Assembly (NCBI GenBank): GCA_033725935.1
Contig: MU867072.1
Coordinates: 310,001 to 374,000 of the forward strand
Source of the DNA: Cladorrhinum sp. PSN259
Taxonomy: Eukaryota; Ascomycota; Sordariomycetes; Sordariales; Podosporaceae
Length of the DNA: 64,000 bases
Direction: 5' to 3'
Position 1 is the stretch's first letter. Every line of letters begins with the position of its first letter. Below the pieces are notes generated by a model that saw only the letters and a program-made list of their open reading frames with translations, ran no database searches and had not been told where the DNA came from. The translations under genes were made by a program, and so were the position numbers. This document shows positions 13,029 through 23,297 of the stretch, one piece after another.

Positions 13029-14297
13029 TCATTGGCCCCATTTGGCCCTTAATGTGTTGTATAGCGTCTGGTTTAGAGGCAGCACGCTTCCGTGCCTCAA
13101 ATTTGCGGGGAAGCTAGTCCTGCTGCTCGCTGCCCAGCCGGAATTACTCGTCGGATTCGTGGTCTCGTATGGCCGATATCCATCCGCCCCATAGAAATCG
13201 AGCAACAGATGCACCTTTTTCGGATTCATATTATCGAGATAAGCCGTGGGGCCCTCAACGCCCGATTGAATAATAGCAGAATCTCCTCCAGGACGTGTCC
13301 ATGTGCCAAAAAGCCCATTGTTGGAGTATTCGGCGAACACCGTCTTCTTCGTCTCATCCTTCATGAATCGAACGAATGACTTTCCGTCACTCCCGTTGAG
13401 CGGGAGGAAGGTCAGGTCGATGATGTTGGTGGGGGCCTTGTCGATCAAGGTTTGAGGCGCACTAAAAGTCTTGAAGTCACTTGTATAGGCATAGCGAATG
13501 CGGATGTTGGACGGGGAGCCTGTGTGACGGGGGTCAGAGGTTGGATACTAGATCGATTTTGTCAGTATTTGGTCGGCTAGACCGCAGGATGAGGCGATTG
13601 CTCACAAACTTGGATGCCCAATGAACCAGATATTGTCCTATCACAAGTCAGTTCTGCATGAAATTCTTGGTTCAGCCTGGATACTAACCCTTGGCTGGAT
13701 CCCAAATGGCTTCTGGGGCCCAGACCATCCCAGCGCTGCTGTCCTCCACAGTCACAAGTCTCTCGTTCACCCAGTTGACCAGGTCCGTACTCTCCCAGAT
13801 AAAGATACCCTTTGAACCCTGTCGTTGCGCCGCGTCCCACGTTGTCTAAGCCGCCAGCATCAGGATACCCATACGACTATATCACCATTCAACTCTTGGG
13901 GTCAACCAACCTTTCCAATATGAAGATCAGTTCCAATGATATACCACTTCTTGCCGGCATCGCTCCCACCCCCAGGAATGATGGTAGGATCCCTTACACC
14001 TCCTGTACCTTTAGTCGGCCTCATGATGGGTGAACCCTTGTTCAGGGCCTTGAATGACAAGGCATCATTGCCATTGCTGAGATAAAAGTAGACGTATGGA
14101 TCGGCTCCGAGGAAAAAGACACCGAGATATCCGGCTAGGTTTGGGTCGGCCTGTCTCGCCACATGCTCATTAAGCCCCACGGTGTCGACGGTAAGCCCTT
14201 GTGTCCTAGCGCTGTTAATACTGGCTGCAAGACCTGCCCATGACGAAGATAAGAGAGTGACAAGAGTCAGAGCGGCTGCATGTCGTGTCCACATCAT
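13029..14297 (-). CDS. secreted glycoside hydrolase family 43 (arabinosidase/xylosidase-like)
   Basis: Exons from the 5' end are 14297-13911, 13845-13689, 13637-13606 and 13547-13029, giving 364 aa. Introns are 65, 51 and 58 nt with TAG acceptors. Residues 1-25 form a signal peptide with hydrophobic core ALTLVTLLSSSWAGLA, so the enzyme is probably secreted. GH43 enzymes are five-bladed beta-propellers that cleave arabinose or xylose linkages in plant cell-wall polysaccharides. Visible family motifs are GGVRDPTII (Asp103, possible catalytic base), GMVWAPEAIWD (about 169-178), YLVHWASKF and SGVEGP (Glu290, candidate general acid). The C-terminus HGSVLPL..RAKWG resembles that of fungal family members. 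Substrate cannot be told from sequence. The 32-nt third exon is easy to miss but restores QYLVHWASKF in frame. Confidence 0.85.
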
Positions 14298-14984
14298 GAG
14301 GATGATGATGATGAGGCGACGCGAACTCCCGAGGCGGTAATGACAGAACAGTGCAGGTCAGACGATTCACCAACCCTCCCGCAGAAAAGACCCAGATACC
14401 GGGAAAGATAAAACGTGGGTGGCGGCATGGACCCGGTCGAGGTTCGAGGATGGTTCTTATATGCCGCCAAAAGCCAAGACCTAATCCACCAACCATCGCA
14501 TTTCCCGATCAGACTCAAGATGCTGGTGGAAAGTGGGTGGCACTATTGAGAGCTGGTGGAACTAAGGGTTCCAATTTAGCCACAAGTTCCCCAGGAAGCT
14601 GGTGCATATGGATAAAAGCGTCCCATATTGTGTGCATTTGGGTGCCGCTCAAAGGCCCAGGCGATTCAATAAATTGTAAATTGTCTTCAATTGCTGGAAT
14701 AATATGCTGGTATCGATGACAAAGGTCCGACAACTCTGGGTACTGTCGTCGCGGTACGACATGGCGGAGTAATGGATTGAAAGGAGATTCGCGGAATAAT
14801 TATCCTCATCCAGTCGCGATGTTGTATTTGTAGCCCAGTCTCCGGTCACTGCAATGGGACCTTGCGGGGGATCGACACTTGAACGGTCTGGGGTTCTAAG
14901 CGAAAACGGCCACCCAGAAGCGTGCCAATTAGAAGAAGGGCAACAATTTGATGGTGACCAGAGTCTTGATGTTGTAGTTGCCTC
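14298..14984. other. intergenic, between the GH43 start and the Artemis-like stop
   Basis: Presumed promoter of the GH43 gene plus the 3' region of the next minus-strand gene. A short GAT/ATC repeat lies at about 14297-14314. I see no other gene. Confidence 0.5.
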
Positions 14985-17150
14985 TCATCTTTGGAGTCCT
15001 TGATAGTCGAACTCCCACTCGGGATAGGTGTGATTGTCAGTTGTGGACAACAGGCCAATTTCGTTGCAAGTATTAAACCTAGCATTGTCGAGAACTGCAT
15101 AAAACGCATTCATTCGTGCCTCGAGAGCATGCTCCGACAAGCCAGAGCCTCGAAAGCTCTGCAAGTATATTGCGTCAACATCATCAGCTCTGATGGAGTG
15201 GTTACCGGGTGTACGGTCCCTGAAGGCACCGCTCTGTTGCAGGTCAGCCGGGGAGGGTACATCTTCCGGAATGGTCACATGTGATTGTTGAAGGGTTGCT
15301 TTCAGGGATTCATGGTGTGCGATATCCGATGCTGACAGAGGTAGCTCGTCGGGCAACGGAGAAATACACGCCGTGATGTCCTGAGATGCCCCATTGGAGG
15401 CCGTTGTAGCCTGCGTGTTATCGAGATTCTCAATATCGCCTCCTTGTTTTTTATGTTGCTCAAGCATCATCTGATCATGCCGAAATATTTGCGCCGAGCA
15501 GAATTGGCCAAAGAGGCCCTCTACAGAGACATCTGGCCTTGAGGTTAGTACTCGTAAGAACGTATATAAAACGAAGACAAACCGTCGCTAAGCCACCTAT
15601 GTACATCCACGGTACAAGGCCATATATCTTTTGGCTTGAAAGCACCGACGAGACTACAGAGTTCAGGGAAAGACGAATGCCGTGAATAGGGAAATGTAAT
15701 GGTTGTTGGCAGAGCTGCCTCCTTAGGGCTGTCCGCTAATGGTTGTCTGGCTCGTGGCTGCAATTTCTTAGCAATTGCTTGCAAACCAGCCAAAAGTTTT
15801 GTTTCATTTTTATCGCCAAAAGCAGATCGTTCCATATCTAAAGGTATTTTTCGGCCACTAGTCAATGTGCTCAAAAGGAACAGGCGAAACTGCTCTTGGA
15901 TTTCTCCGGTGAGCCCATCCTCGTCACAAATCCTGACAATGTCAATAAACACCGACCCCCTACTTGATAGAGATAACTTACAATTCCAAAAGAGCTTCTA
16001 TATCCTCGGGCAACAGATAATCCAGTTCAGCTTCGCGTTCTAGATCATCCCCTCCTCCCCCGACGCCAACCTCGGCAATATCTTGACCGTTTGGAAGGCG
16101 AGTAATGATGGGCTGTATTCGTACAACTGGTGAGTTTTGCACAGTGTGACAGTAATTTCCTTTCTCGCAGCTGTGTATACGGACATTTTCATCCGTGGTC
16201 AAGCATCCAGGATGGTAAGTGTTTCCGCACATGAAGCCCACGAGCGCCGGTGCCTCGGGGGCCAGGTGGAACTGTGCTGCAAATTGGCTATTTTTATCTT
16301 TGGCAACGAGTGAGTGATAAATCAAGCTCTTGTATTCGTCAACATGAATCTTTAGAGGGTCAGTTTTTTTTAACTCAAATTAGGTGAGCCCCTTGCTTAC
16401 CTTGCTCTGGATGGCTTTTGACAATGCAATCCATACATCCTCATATCCGTACGTCCATACTTGCAAGTGAAAGACTGTATCCTCTGGGTATTTTGCGATT
16501 TTTTGCAAAAGCTCACGTATTCCTTCGGATTTTGTTGGGAAGTCCAGATCGTCGATAAACGAGGTATCTAGGTAGATGGTGTCAAGGGTCTTGATACCAG
16601 ACGAATACTCAATTAAGGACGGGGACCGGATAATCGCATTGACAAACCAAGGCTCACTTCTCACATCGCCTGTATACAGGGCAGCCTTTCCCCGACCCTC
16701 GAATAGGAACATGACGGATCCAGGGCAATGATTCGCATTGAACAGAGTGACTTGGAGGTGATTACCAGGTTCGAGTTCTAAGGTGGCTGGTGTTTCCAGG
16801 GGTAAGGGTTTAAGGAGATTTCTAAGGTGGCGATATCGCTGGACTCGTGCTTCCAGAATCCCTTTGGCATAGTTGATACGGCAAGGAAGTCTTTCAAGAC
16901 GAAGAAGGATTTCTTTTGTGGCCGCAGAGCAATAAACAAAAGGAGAGCGTAAATTCTCCAGGCCAGCGAGATGGTCACTGTGGATGTGGCTGAGGAAGCA
17001 TGCTAGAGGAGGGCGCAAATCTGGATGCGACCGGAAAAAGTCGACTGCATACATAGCTATTCGTTAGTTACATGGGATTCTATGCCCACCGAGGATTCAA
17101 TTACCTCTAATATCTGGAAACTCGGCGACCAAGCCATTGAAGGTCGACAT
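14985..17150 (-). CDS. Artemis/SNM1-type DNA-repair metallo-beta-lactamase nuclease
   Basis: Exons from the 5' end are 17150-17105, 17044-16401, 16349-15982, 15932-15583 and 15532-14985; the introns are 49-60 nt and the protein is 651 aa. The N-terminal metallo-beta-lactamase fold shows HIHSDH (residues 35-40), NANHCPGS (118-125) and YTGDVR (139-144), the metal-binding signature of the SNM1/PSO2/Artemis (DRMBL, beta-CASP) nucleases. These enzymes open hairpins, trim DNA ends in end joining, or repair interstrand crosslinks. The stretch TYGYEDVWIALSKAIQSKIH and the later KPKDIWPCTVD also fit the family. The long acidic, Ser-rich C-terminus is typical of Artemis and argues against the shorter Pso2 type. 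The start gives a direct entry into the fold after a 15-residue first exon. I am sure of the family and less sure of Artemis versus Pso2. Confidence 0.88.
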
Positions 17151-17518
17151 GATTCGTGGCTAGGTGCTGTGGGCTCAATGGGCAAAACGAGATGTCAAAG
17201 AGACAGGAAGCATCTGACCCCCACCCTAAAAGACAATCGATGGATACCACTGGAAAACCGAGCGGCCCGTTAGCGGCCCCCCCCCCCCCCACCGGTATTA
17301 TATAACCCTGTTGGCCCCGTCTTTTTTGACACGCAACCCCCTGGCCTCTGCAGACCAGCGGCTCATGTTTGTTTCACGCTTTCTCTTCTCACCATCCACC
17401 AACGAGATCAAAGCAAAAATACGGCGTATAGCTTCGCCATGTCATCCTTCATCGCAGCCTGCAGCACCGCGATAGTGACATTTCAGCTCGACATCCCCTA
17501 AATTGAAACCCGAACATC
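17151..17518. promoter_or_regulatory. divergent promoter between the Artemis-like gene and the P450
   Basis: A 368-bp head-to-head spacer. It holds a run of 14 C (17277-17290) followed by a TATA-like TATTATATAA (17296-17305) on the plus strand, about 215 bp before the P450 ATG. Both genes probably share regulatory sequence here. Confidence 0.45.
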
Positions 17519-19138
17519 ATGACTGCTGGTCTCAGCTCGCAATTCATCGAGTCGCTGACCCTAGGTCGCATCGTCGTCCTCTTCGTCATTTTTATCATTG
17601 CTTCTTTCATTGTTGATTTTACATGGCAGCCTCGGTATCCCAAATCGCTGCCCCGATTAGGGTCCAATGATGGCTACCTGGGGACTATCAAGAACTGGTT
17701 CCTCTACCCGATACGCTTCAACGGCTGGGTAGCTGAAGGAACCGAAAAGTACGGGAAACAAGGACGCGCCTTCGTCGTGCCAGCAGCCCCGGCCCGCCCG
17801 GACGAGATCGTAGTTCCGCGATCACAGACGGCCTGGTTTCTCGAGCAGCCAGATCGAGTGCTCTCCGCCAAAGAATCCCACCGGGATGTCCTGTACAATG
17901 ACTACCAATTCCTCGGCGAAGATGATCAATTCCCCATTCATACCATTCACAGGCATCTGGCGCGCAACATCATCGGCCTTCTTCCATCCCTCCAAGAAGA
18001 AATTCACGGGGCCATCGACGCTACGTTGGCAAAGGTCACAGAAGAAGATTGGACTTCTGTCAACCTCTGGGATGCATTCCTCGGAATCATGCCGCGCGTA
18101 ACCAACTCTATCATCGTTAGCGCGCCCCTCTGCCGCAACCAAGATTTTCTCAAAAACCAAGTCGCCTTCGTCGATGATGTGGTCCGCAACAGCTTCATCC
18201 TCATGATGGTTCCTTCCATCTTTCATCCCATAGTTGGCCCGCTTGTCTCCCTCTCCAACCGCCTTCACTGGCGTCGCTCTTATGCAGTCGCCCAAGCAAC
18301 CATCGAAAAGCGCTTGCACGATATGATGAGCTTGGACGACTATGAACCCCCGGAAGACATGCTTACCTGGCTGATTCGCCAAGCCAAAGTTGACAACCTC
18401 ACCCACGAACTGGAACCTGTCAAGCTATCGAAACGGCTTCTTCCCGTTCAATTCGCCGCCATACACACCACTGTCATCACAGCGCACAACCTCATCCTTG
18501 ACCTCCTCTCATCTGATCCTTCGCAGCAGTATCTTGATGCAATCCGCGAGGAAACTTCCCGAGTATTTCGAGAAGCAAATGGTAATTGGACCAAAACTTC
18601 TCTCACAAGCCTCCACCGAACCGACAGCGCCATCAAGGAATCCATGCGCCTTAGCCATTTCGCCACTTCCCTCACTCACCGCAAAGTGATTGCCCCTGAG
18701 GGTGTCACCAATAATATTGAAGGGTGGCATGCTCCCTACGGCGCCTCGCTCATGCTTGATCTTGCCAACACGCATCATGATGAAGAATTATACCCTAACC
18801 CGGACACATACGATGCCTTTAGGTTCTCGAGGATACGGGAGGAGTATGAGGCACGGGAAGGTAAGTGGCAGGGTTCTGATGAAGCGATGAGAATCATGAG
18901 GTTAGGGATGGCCACCACGAGCGATTCGTACCTGCCTTTTAGTCACGGGAGGCATGCTTGTCCAGGGAGGTTTTTTGTTGCGCACGGGATCAAGATGATT
19001 CTGGCTTACATGTTGCATAATTTTGAGATGAAGCCCTTAAAGGAGAGACCGAAGCCTATGTGGTTGGGAGGCACGATCATACCGCCTGTACAGGCGCAGA
19101 TTGAGATACGGAGGAGGAGGAAAGGGGAGATGAATTAG
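17519..19138 (+). CDS. cytochrome P450 monooxygenase
   Basis: An intronless gene of 539 aa. It has an N-terminal membrane anchor (about residues 17-36), an I-helix segment AAIHTTVITA in place of the usual AGxxT, the ExxR motif in KESMR, a PERF-equivalent region around DAFRFSR, and the haem signature FSHGRHACPGRFF with ligand Cys481. Fungal microsomal P450s use O2 and electrons from CPR to oxidise secondary metabolites or xenobiotics; the substrate is not predictable here. The AAIHTT helix is found in several fungal P450 families of secondary metabolism. No terpene, polyketide or peptide synthase is within reach, so it does not sit in a visible cluster. All key residues are present, so it looks functional. 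Confidence 0.93.
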   Translation: MTAGLSSQFIESLTLGRIVVLFVIFIIASFIVDFTWQPRYPKSLPRLGSNDGYLGTIKNWFLYPIRFNGWVAEGTEKYGKQGRAFVVPAAPARPDEIVVPRSQTAWFLEQPDRVLSAKESHRDVLYNDYQFLGEDDQFPIHTIHRHLARNIIGLLPSLQEEIHGAIDATLAKVTEEDWTSVNLWDAFLGIMPRVTNSIIVSAPLCRNQDFLKNQVAFVDDVVRNSFILMMVPSIFHPIVGPLVSLSNRLHWRRSYAVAQATIEKRLHDMMSLDDYEPPEDMLTWLIRQAKVDNLTHELEPVKLSKRLLPVQFAAIHTTVITAHNLILDLLSSDPSQQYLDAIREETSRVFREANGNWTKTSLTSLHRTDSAIKESMRLSHFATSLTHRKVIAPEGVTNNIEGWHAPYGASLMLDLANTHHDEELYPNPDTYDAFRFSRIREEYEAREGKWQGSDEAMRIMRLGMATTSDSYLPFSHGRHACPGRFFVAHGIKMILAYMLHNFEMKPLKERPKPMWLGGTIIPPVQAQIEIRRRRKGEMN

Positions 19139-19556
19139 CGATGGAGTGTGTTTTGGTAATAGATTTTCTTTCAGGTAGACGAAGTGCTCGATGGATTCTT
19201 CCTATCAATGCATGCGGTTTTGGGTGTTGAAATAAGGAGGGGGGGGAAGCGGATGGTGTTTTCCATGTTTAATTCAAATAGAGTTGTATATACCGCTGAT
19301 CTGCCATTTAGAGAATATTAGACGGCTGGCCTCAGTTGGATCTCACGAAAGGCTTTGCGCCAGCGACGACAGCATCCTCTCTGTTGCTGGCAAAGGTTAC
19401 TGGCGCCGATTTTCACATCAGTCTCGAACCCAAACCCGGTTTTTAATCTGGGCTGGATTTAAACCATCTTGAACCCACCTTGCCTCCAATCTTCAATCCC
19501 ATCTTCAACCCTATTGCACACCATCCGAGATTATCAACGACTCAAGAATACCTGTC
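19139..19556. other. intergenic, 3' of the P450
   Basis: Likely the P450 3' UTR followed by spacer. No gene is seen. Confidence 0.5.
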
Positions 19557-20478
19557 ATGGCCAGTTGGCCCTTTACTATGGCAAGCAGCACCATATCTAC
19601 CAGACGTCATGGGATGCGCACACGCTCAAAGGCTTTCCGCTGGATGTCTCTGCCGGCTGAGATTCGACTAATGATGCTGCTAATGTACGGTTGCCGGCAA
19701 TGCAAACGCTGGGGGGGCGATTATCAAAGGCAAGATGAGAACACGCGGATGATCAATGAAGCGGCGTCCCAGCCGTTTGACATGATTTGCACCTGGAGAG
19801 CAGGAAATGCCCTGACTTTGGAGCTCAATGCCCATTCGGCCAGCGACTCGAAGCACTGGTTTAGGAACTGTTACTTTTCCTCAACTCGTACCTAGCACGA
19901 GAAAGACAAGTTGCATGGTTCTTGCCACGGTTGGAGACACGGCCAACGGGTCAGACGTCACCCAGGGACCGCAATACTGCGGCTGTTTCCCGACTTGAGA
20001 TTGGATTTTACAAAACGCCTCTCCCAAGCTCAGCTAAACGCCCTCACAAGTTTCATTGTTTGCCGACGCTTCCGCCAACACCTCTTCAAAAGTTCAGTGT
20101 GTGAGATGATGCAACAATATCAAGATTTGAAGCTGTCGACTTCTTTCCTGAGACTCAGGTTCTGCTCTTGAACCCAAAAAATACTTATAATTGGCCGCCG
20201 CAAATGCGCTCTTTGGCTCTGACATCGAGGCTCCTGAGAGAACAATTTCTGGATCAAGAAGAGGAGAATCAACGAGAAAGCATGCTTTGCAATGCAGGCT
20301 TGATTGCGCTGCGCATGCCCGAACTCCACAACCTCGTGATCTGGCATGGCAGCAGAGGGTACGCATCGCATGCGCCATATATCGAAAAGCCAAGCGGGAC
20401 ACGCCACACATAATTCTGCGCGGCACATGGGGAACTTTGACTTGGCTCTCGGAGAAGGATTGGGAACCCTTTCCATGA
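19557..20478 (+). pseudogene. decayed DUF6546 (F-box-like N-terminus) gene
   Basis: Pieces of one fungal protein family occur in the correct order but in three frames. An F-box-like SLPAEIRLMML comes first, with most of the following region missing, then LTLELNAHSASDSKHWF in the same frame. The frame then changes near 19.88 kb to LARERQVAWFLPRLE, an in-frame TGA stops it at 20102-20104, and it resumes with MRSLALTSRLLREQF and LIALRMPELHNLVIW. A further shift near 20.37 kb leads to YRKAKRDTPHIILRGTWG. The order and wording match DUF6546 proteins common in Pezizomycotina, whose role is unknown. An internal deletion of perhaps 80 residues, one stop and two frameshifts argue for a pseudogene. Extra introns could explain a frame change, but not the stop together with the missing segment. 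Confidence 0.55.
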
Positions 20479-20528
20479 CATAGACGTTGAGGTGGGACAA
20501 AACCCCAATCCAAAGACATTTAGAAGGT

Positions 20529-20545
20529 GGGGGGGGGGGGGGGGG
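20529..20545. repeat. poly-G run (17 nt)
   Basis: A perfect homopolymer just downstream of the DUF6546 remnant. Run length may be affected by sequencing error. Confidence 0.9.
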
Positions 20546-21350
20546 AGAAGGTACAGGAAGTCAAAGCAGGTTCCACCACATTTCTATTCACACTATATGT
20601 ACTGTTGTCGCTCGTACACGACAATACATCGCGCATCAAAGACTTTATAATACCAAACCGCGACAACTGTAATTTTCACAACTTAAAAAATCTTTGAAAT
20701 AAGAATATAATAGTCTATTAGTAAAATTTGTTTTCCTGCAGACTCGAAATACTTGTTGTGGATATGTTGGTGTTGTGTTTTGAAAATAGTGGATGTGTTT
20801 CCTTTGGAGAAACTACTACCCGAGGTTGCGGTTAATATGTCAGCTACAGTGTGGGAGGACAAGTTGTTGTAGGTGCATTATCGTGTGCTTGATATGTAAG
20901 TATGTACAAGCACTACAGTGTGAATTGACGTTTTACAAAAAAAAAAAAAAAAAAAATTAGCTCAGAGACACGCTGATGGCGCGGTCGAGTTTGGGGCCTT
21001 TTGAGGTGGTGTGGTTACCTACTGGATAGAGCCTTGTCCCTCCCTTCCTCCTATGTTTTTCCAACAATACTTGACATTTCCGGATACTTAGGTTGGCTCC
21101 TTGCCCACGAAATAATGGAGGCTGCAAGTAGGTAGCACCCTCTCAGTTCTAACACAACCATATTTTCACCATTTTCTGACATATTAAATTGATTTCTATT
21201 TCGATATAATACTCCTGACATTCAGTTTATAATTCTGTTGTAATCTGAAATTTCCTATTTTTATCTGAAGGGGGATATCATGCTTCAAAGTATGAGGTAA
21301 CAGGTGCGATTTTGTTAGTGTTCGTGGTCCGAAATGGTATAAGCAGTCTC
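20546..21350. other. AT-rich spacer
   Basis: AT-rich, gene-free sequence with a 20-nt poly-A run at 20937-20956. The composition differs from the surrounding gene-rich DNA and may reflect RIP-like C-to-T decay of old repeats, which I infer rather than demonstrate. Confidence 0.4.
20937..20956. repeat. poly-A run (20 nt)
   Basis: A homopolymer in AT-rich spacer. It could be the tail of a degraded retroelement, but no element body is recognisable beside it. Confidence 0.85.
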
Positions 21351-21434
21351 CGCTTTTTCGTGAGCCTGGACGGAGGCGGCATACGGGGCTACTACTCCTA
21401 CAACCTAATGCTTGAACGTTTGTTAGCGCGATAC
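21351..21434 (+). pseudogene. patatin-like phospholipase fragment
   Basis: A 28-codon open stretch reads RFFVSLDGGGIRGYYSYNL followed by MLERLLARY. SLDGGGIRG is the oxyanion-hole (GGGxRG) signature that begins patatin-like phospholipase domains, in fungi often fused to NACHT or NB-ARC modules. The catalytic GxSxG and Asp-Gly parts are absent downstream, where the sequence runs into a repeat, so this is a small relic. A poorer copy of its last third occurs inverted at about 21755-21792. Confidence 0.6.
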
Positions 21435-21482
21435 ACGCCCAATTCACACTTTCCTATGCCTATTTCTCCTGTTTATACGCCC

Positions 21483-21688
21483 GTTCAGCTTCTGTTAATG
21501 CATTCCTAACACCTTTCTACGCATATTCGGCTTCTGTTAATGCCTTCCTAACTCTTTTCTAAGGTATTAGATACCTATGCAGGTCGGGATATCCAATATG
21601 CGTAGAAAAAAGTCAGGAATGCATTAACAGAAGCTGAATATACGTAAAAAGAAAGTCAGGAGTGCATTAATAAAAGCTGAATAGGCGT
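21483..21688. repeat. imperfect palindrome made of four ~42-nt repeat units
   Basis: Two head-to-tail units beginning near TTCAGCTTCTGTTAATGC (about 21485-21525 and 21526-21570) are followed, after a spacer of about 25 nt, by two units in the opposite orientation (about 21596-21642 and 21643-21688). Spacing and sequence are conserved apart from scattered substitutions. Together with the inverted patatin fragments outside it, this forms a larger imperfect palindrome of about 21.40-21.79 kb. Confidence 0.75.
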
Positions 21689-21754
21689 TCGGTTTGCATC
21701 TTTTCTTGGCTTCCATACCTTGTTCCTGTTATTGGTTTTATGGGGCCTGCACCG

Positions 21755-21792
21755 AGCTAACAAACGTTCAAGCCTTAGATTGTAACAACCAA
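21755..21792 (-). pseudogene. inverted, degenerate copy of the patatin fragment
   Basis: Read on the minus strand, this matches the plus-strand segment at about 21400-21430 (the region encoding NLMLERLLA). The match CTTGAACGTTTGTTAGC is exact, with substitutions around it that create stops. It is evidence of an old inverted duplication. Confidence 0.55.
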
Positions 21793-23297
21793 GGCCCACT
21801 TTCCCTTTTTGGATGTTCAAGGTTGGTGCTGCATATATTTTTATTTGCCTCCACTTGGATCCTGATTACTTCTCCGATTTCGTTGTAAATTCGTGCTGAA
21901 TACTTAGCGGATTCTGGGTGAATTCGTAGTAAATTCCACCATCATTTTTTCGCGTCACACAGACACTCGCAGCTGTAAGATGATCTGTGAGTGCCAGTGA
22001 CGGGATGTTCTGTTCTGTTTTGCTTCCTTCTGGTCAGTCCATACTATCTGCGCCCCAATGTAGTTGAACAGATTTGGTGAGAGCGGCTCCCTGTCTCCCG
22101 TTTCCAAGCACGAGGTAACTTTCACCATGGCATTGTACATTATTCTACACCATTCCCACAGCCCCATCAGGCGTTGAGCTGTTCCTGGGCTTCTCCATTC
22201 CCGTTCCACACCTTTCTACGCTCACCGAGGTTTCCCCTCGCCGACGGACCAAGTGGTTTTCCGGCAGGGGTGGTAATTGTCGCAGGTACTCATCGTTCTT
22301 TCTTTCGTTCTGGTCTTCTGTCCCCGGGAGCACAAGAGTGGATCATGGATAACGATCTATCCGGCTCCCTGTTGCTCTCCTTTCGTTCACTCCTTGGCCA
22401 ACTTTTCCTTACCTCCTTTATCTCCCCCGTTTCCTCTTTCCTTACTTTGAAAGCCCTTTCCTTCATACCTTATCCAACTACTTTGGTCTCTGCTGCTATC
22501 TTATTTTCTTCCTTTCACCTCAGCATTTCCTTTGAAAGGTATCGTTTTCTTTTACCTGACTTCCTTCCTCTTTTGCTCCGTCTCCCAGTGAGAGACTGTT
22601 GTAATCCAACCGAGTCGGCCGCGGCATCATGGGATCTTCAAAGAAGTCGGGCTCTATTGCTCGAGGAAGTAGTTCCAATGCTCCTAAGATTCAGGGATAT
22701 GTTGGGGGTACTTTTGTAACCAAGGGCTCAAGTGCAGTCAGCTACTGAGACTCAATATTTCATTTATGAGAATATACTAACTTCCACTCCAGCGCTGCAC
22801 CCCGACCAGCAACTCGAAAGAAGCCTACTGCATCCATCTGTCTCAACCAAACCACTTTCCTGGCTCATCTGCCCCGAACCGTCATGCGCCCATCAACTAT
22901 AGTCAATGATTGGCCCATAATCCCTGCCTCCATCCCTACTGGGTAACCGATTTGCACGGAACAATGGAATAAACAAGCTGTACCTCACAGTATGATGGAT
23001 AGAGCAAACATGATACTACATTAATACATAATTGAGAGCATGGGGATACTTGAGCAGCTGGGGGGTTTGTTGATAGCTGGCCATGAAGCATATGTAGCTT
23101 GGACAAAGTGATAGAATTAAAAACCAACTGGCAGAGATCTAGGTAACAAATACGGCTCGGCCAAAAAGGAAAAGAACAAAAACTTGAAGAATAACTGTGC
23201 CTCGAATCAGGATCTTTAACAGAAATAAGAACAATAAGTCCAGCGTAGAAAGGACTTGGACCGGAGAGTTCCATGTCTCAGTCCGCTCTTTCTTATT
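21793..23297. other. spacer with unassigned ORF fragments
   Basis: No gene can be supported. A minus-strand frame (22209-21955) has a protein-like core (LMGLWEWCRIMYNAM, REPLSPNLFNYIGAQ) but no recognised domain and no complete structure. A plus-strand frame at 22174-22719 is low-complexity, rich in Leu, Ser and Phe. Both may derive from an old repeat. Confidence 0.35.

Noticed and set aside
17822..18406. Minus-strand open frame of 194 codons
   Set aside because: It lies wholly inside the intact P450 gene on the other strand and has no motif; it is a shadow of the real coding sequence.
17519..19138. P450 as part of a secondary-metabolite gene cluster
   Set aside because: No polyketide, peptide or terpene synthase, methyltransferase or dedicated transporter lies nearby; its neighbours are DNA repair and decayed repeats.
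20957..21005. tRNA-like sequence (TTAGCTCAG) after the poly-A run
   Set aside because: The D-arm-like motif is not followed by an anticodon arm or a T-arm with paired stems, so no cloverleaf can be drawn.
22174..22719. Plus-strand frame of 181 codons
   Set aside because: Low-complexity Leu/Ser/Phe sequence from a pyrimidine-rich stretch; no homology-like motif.
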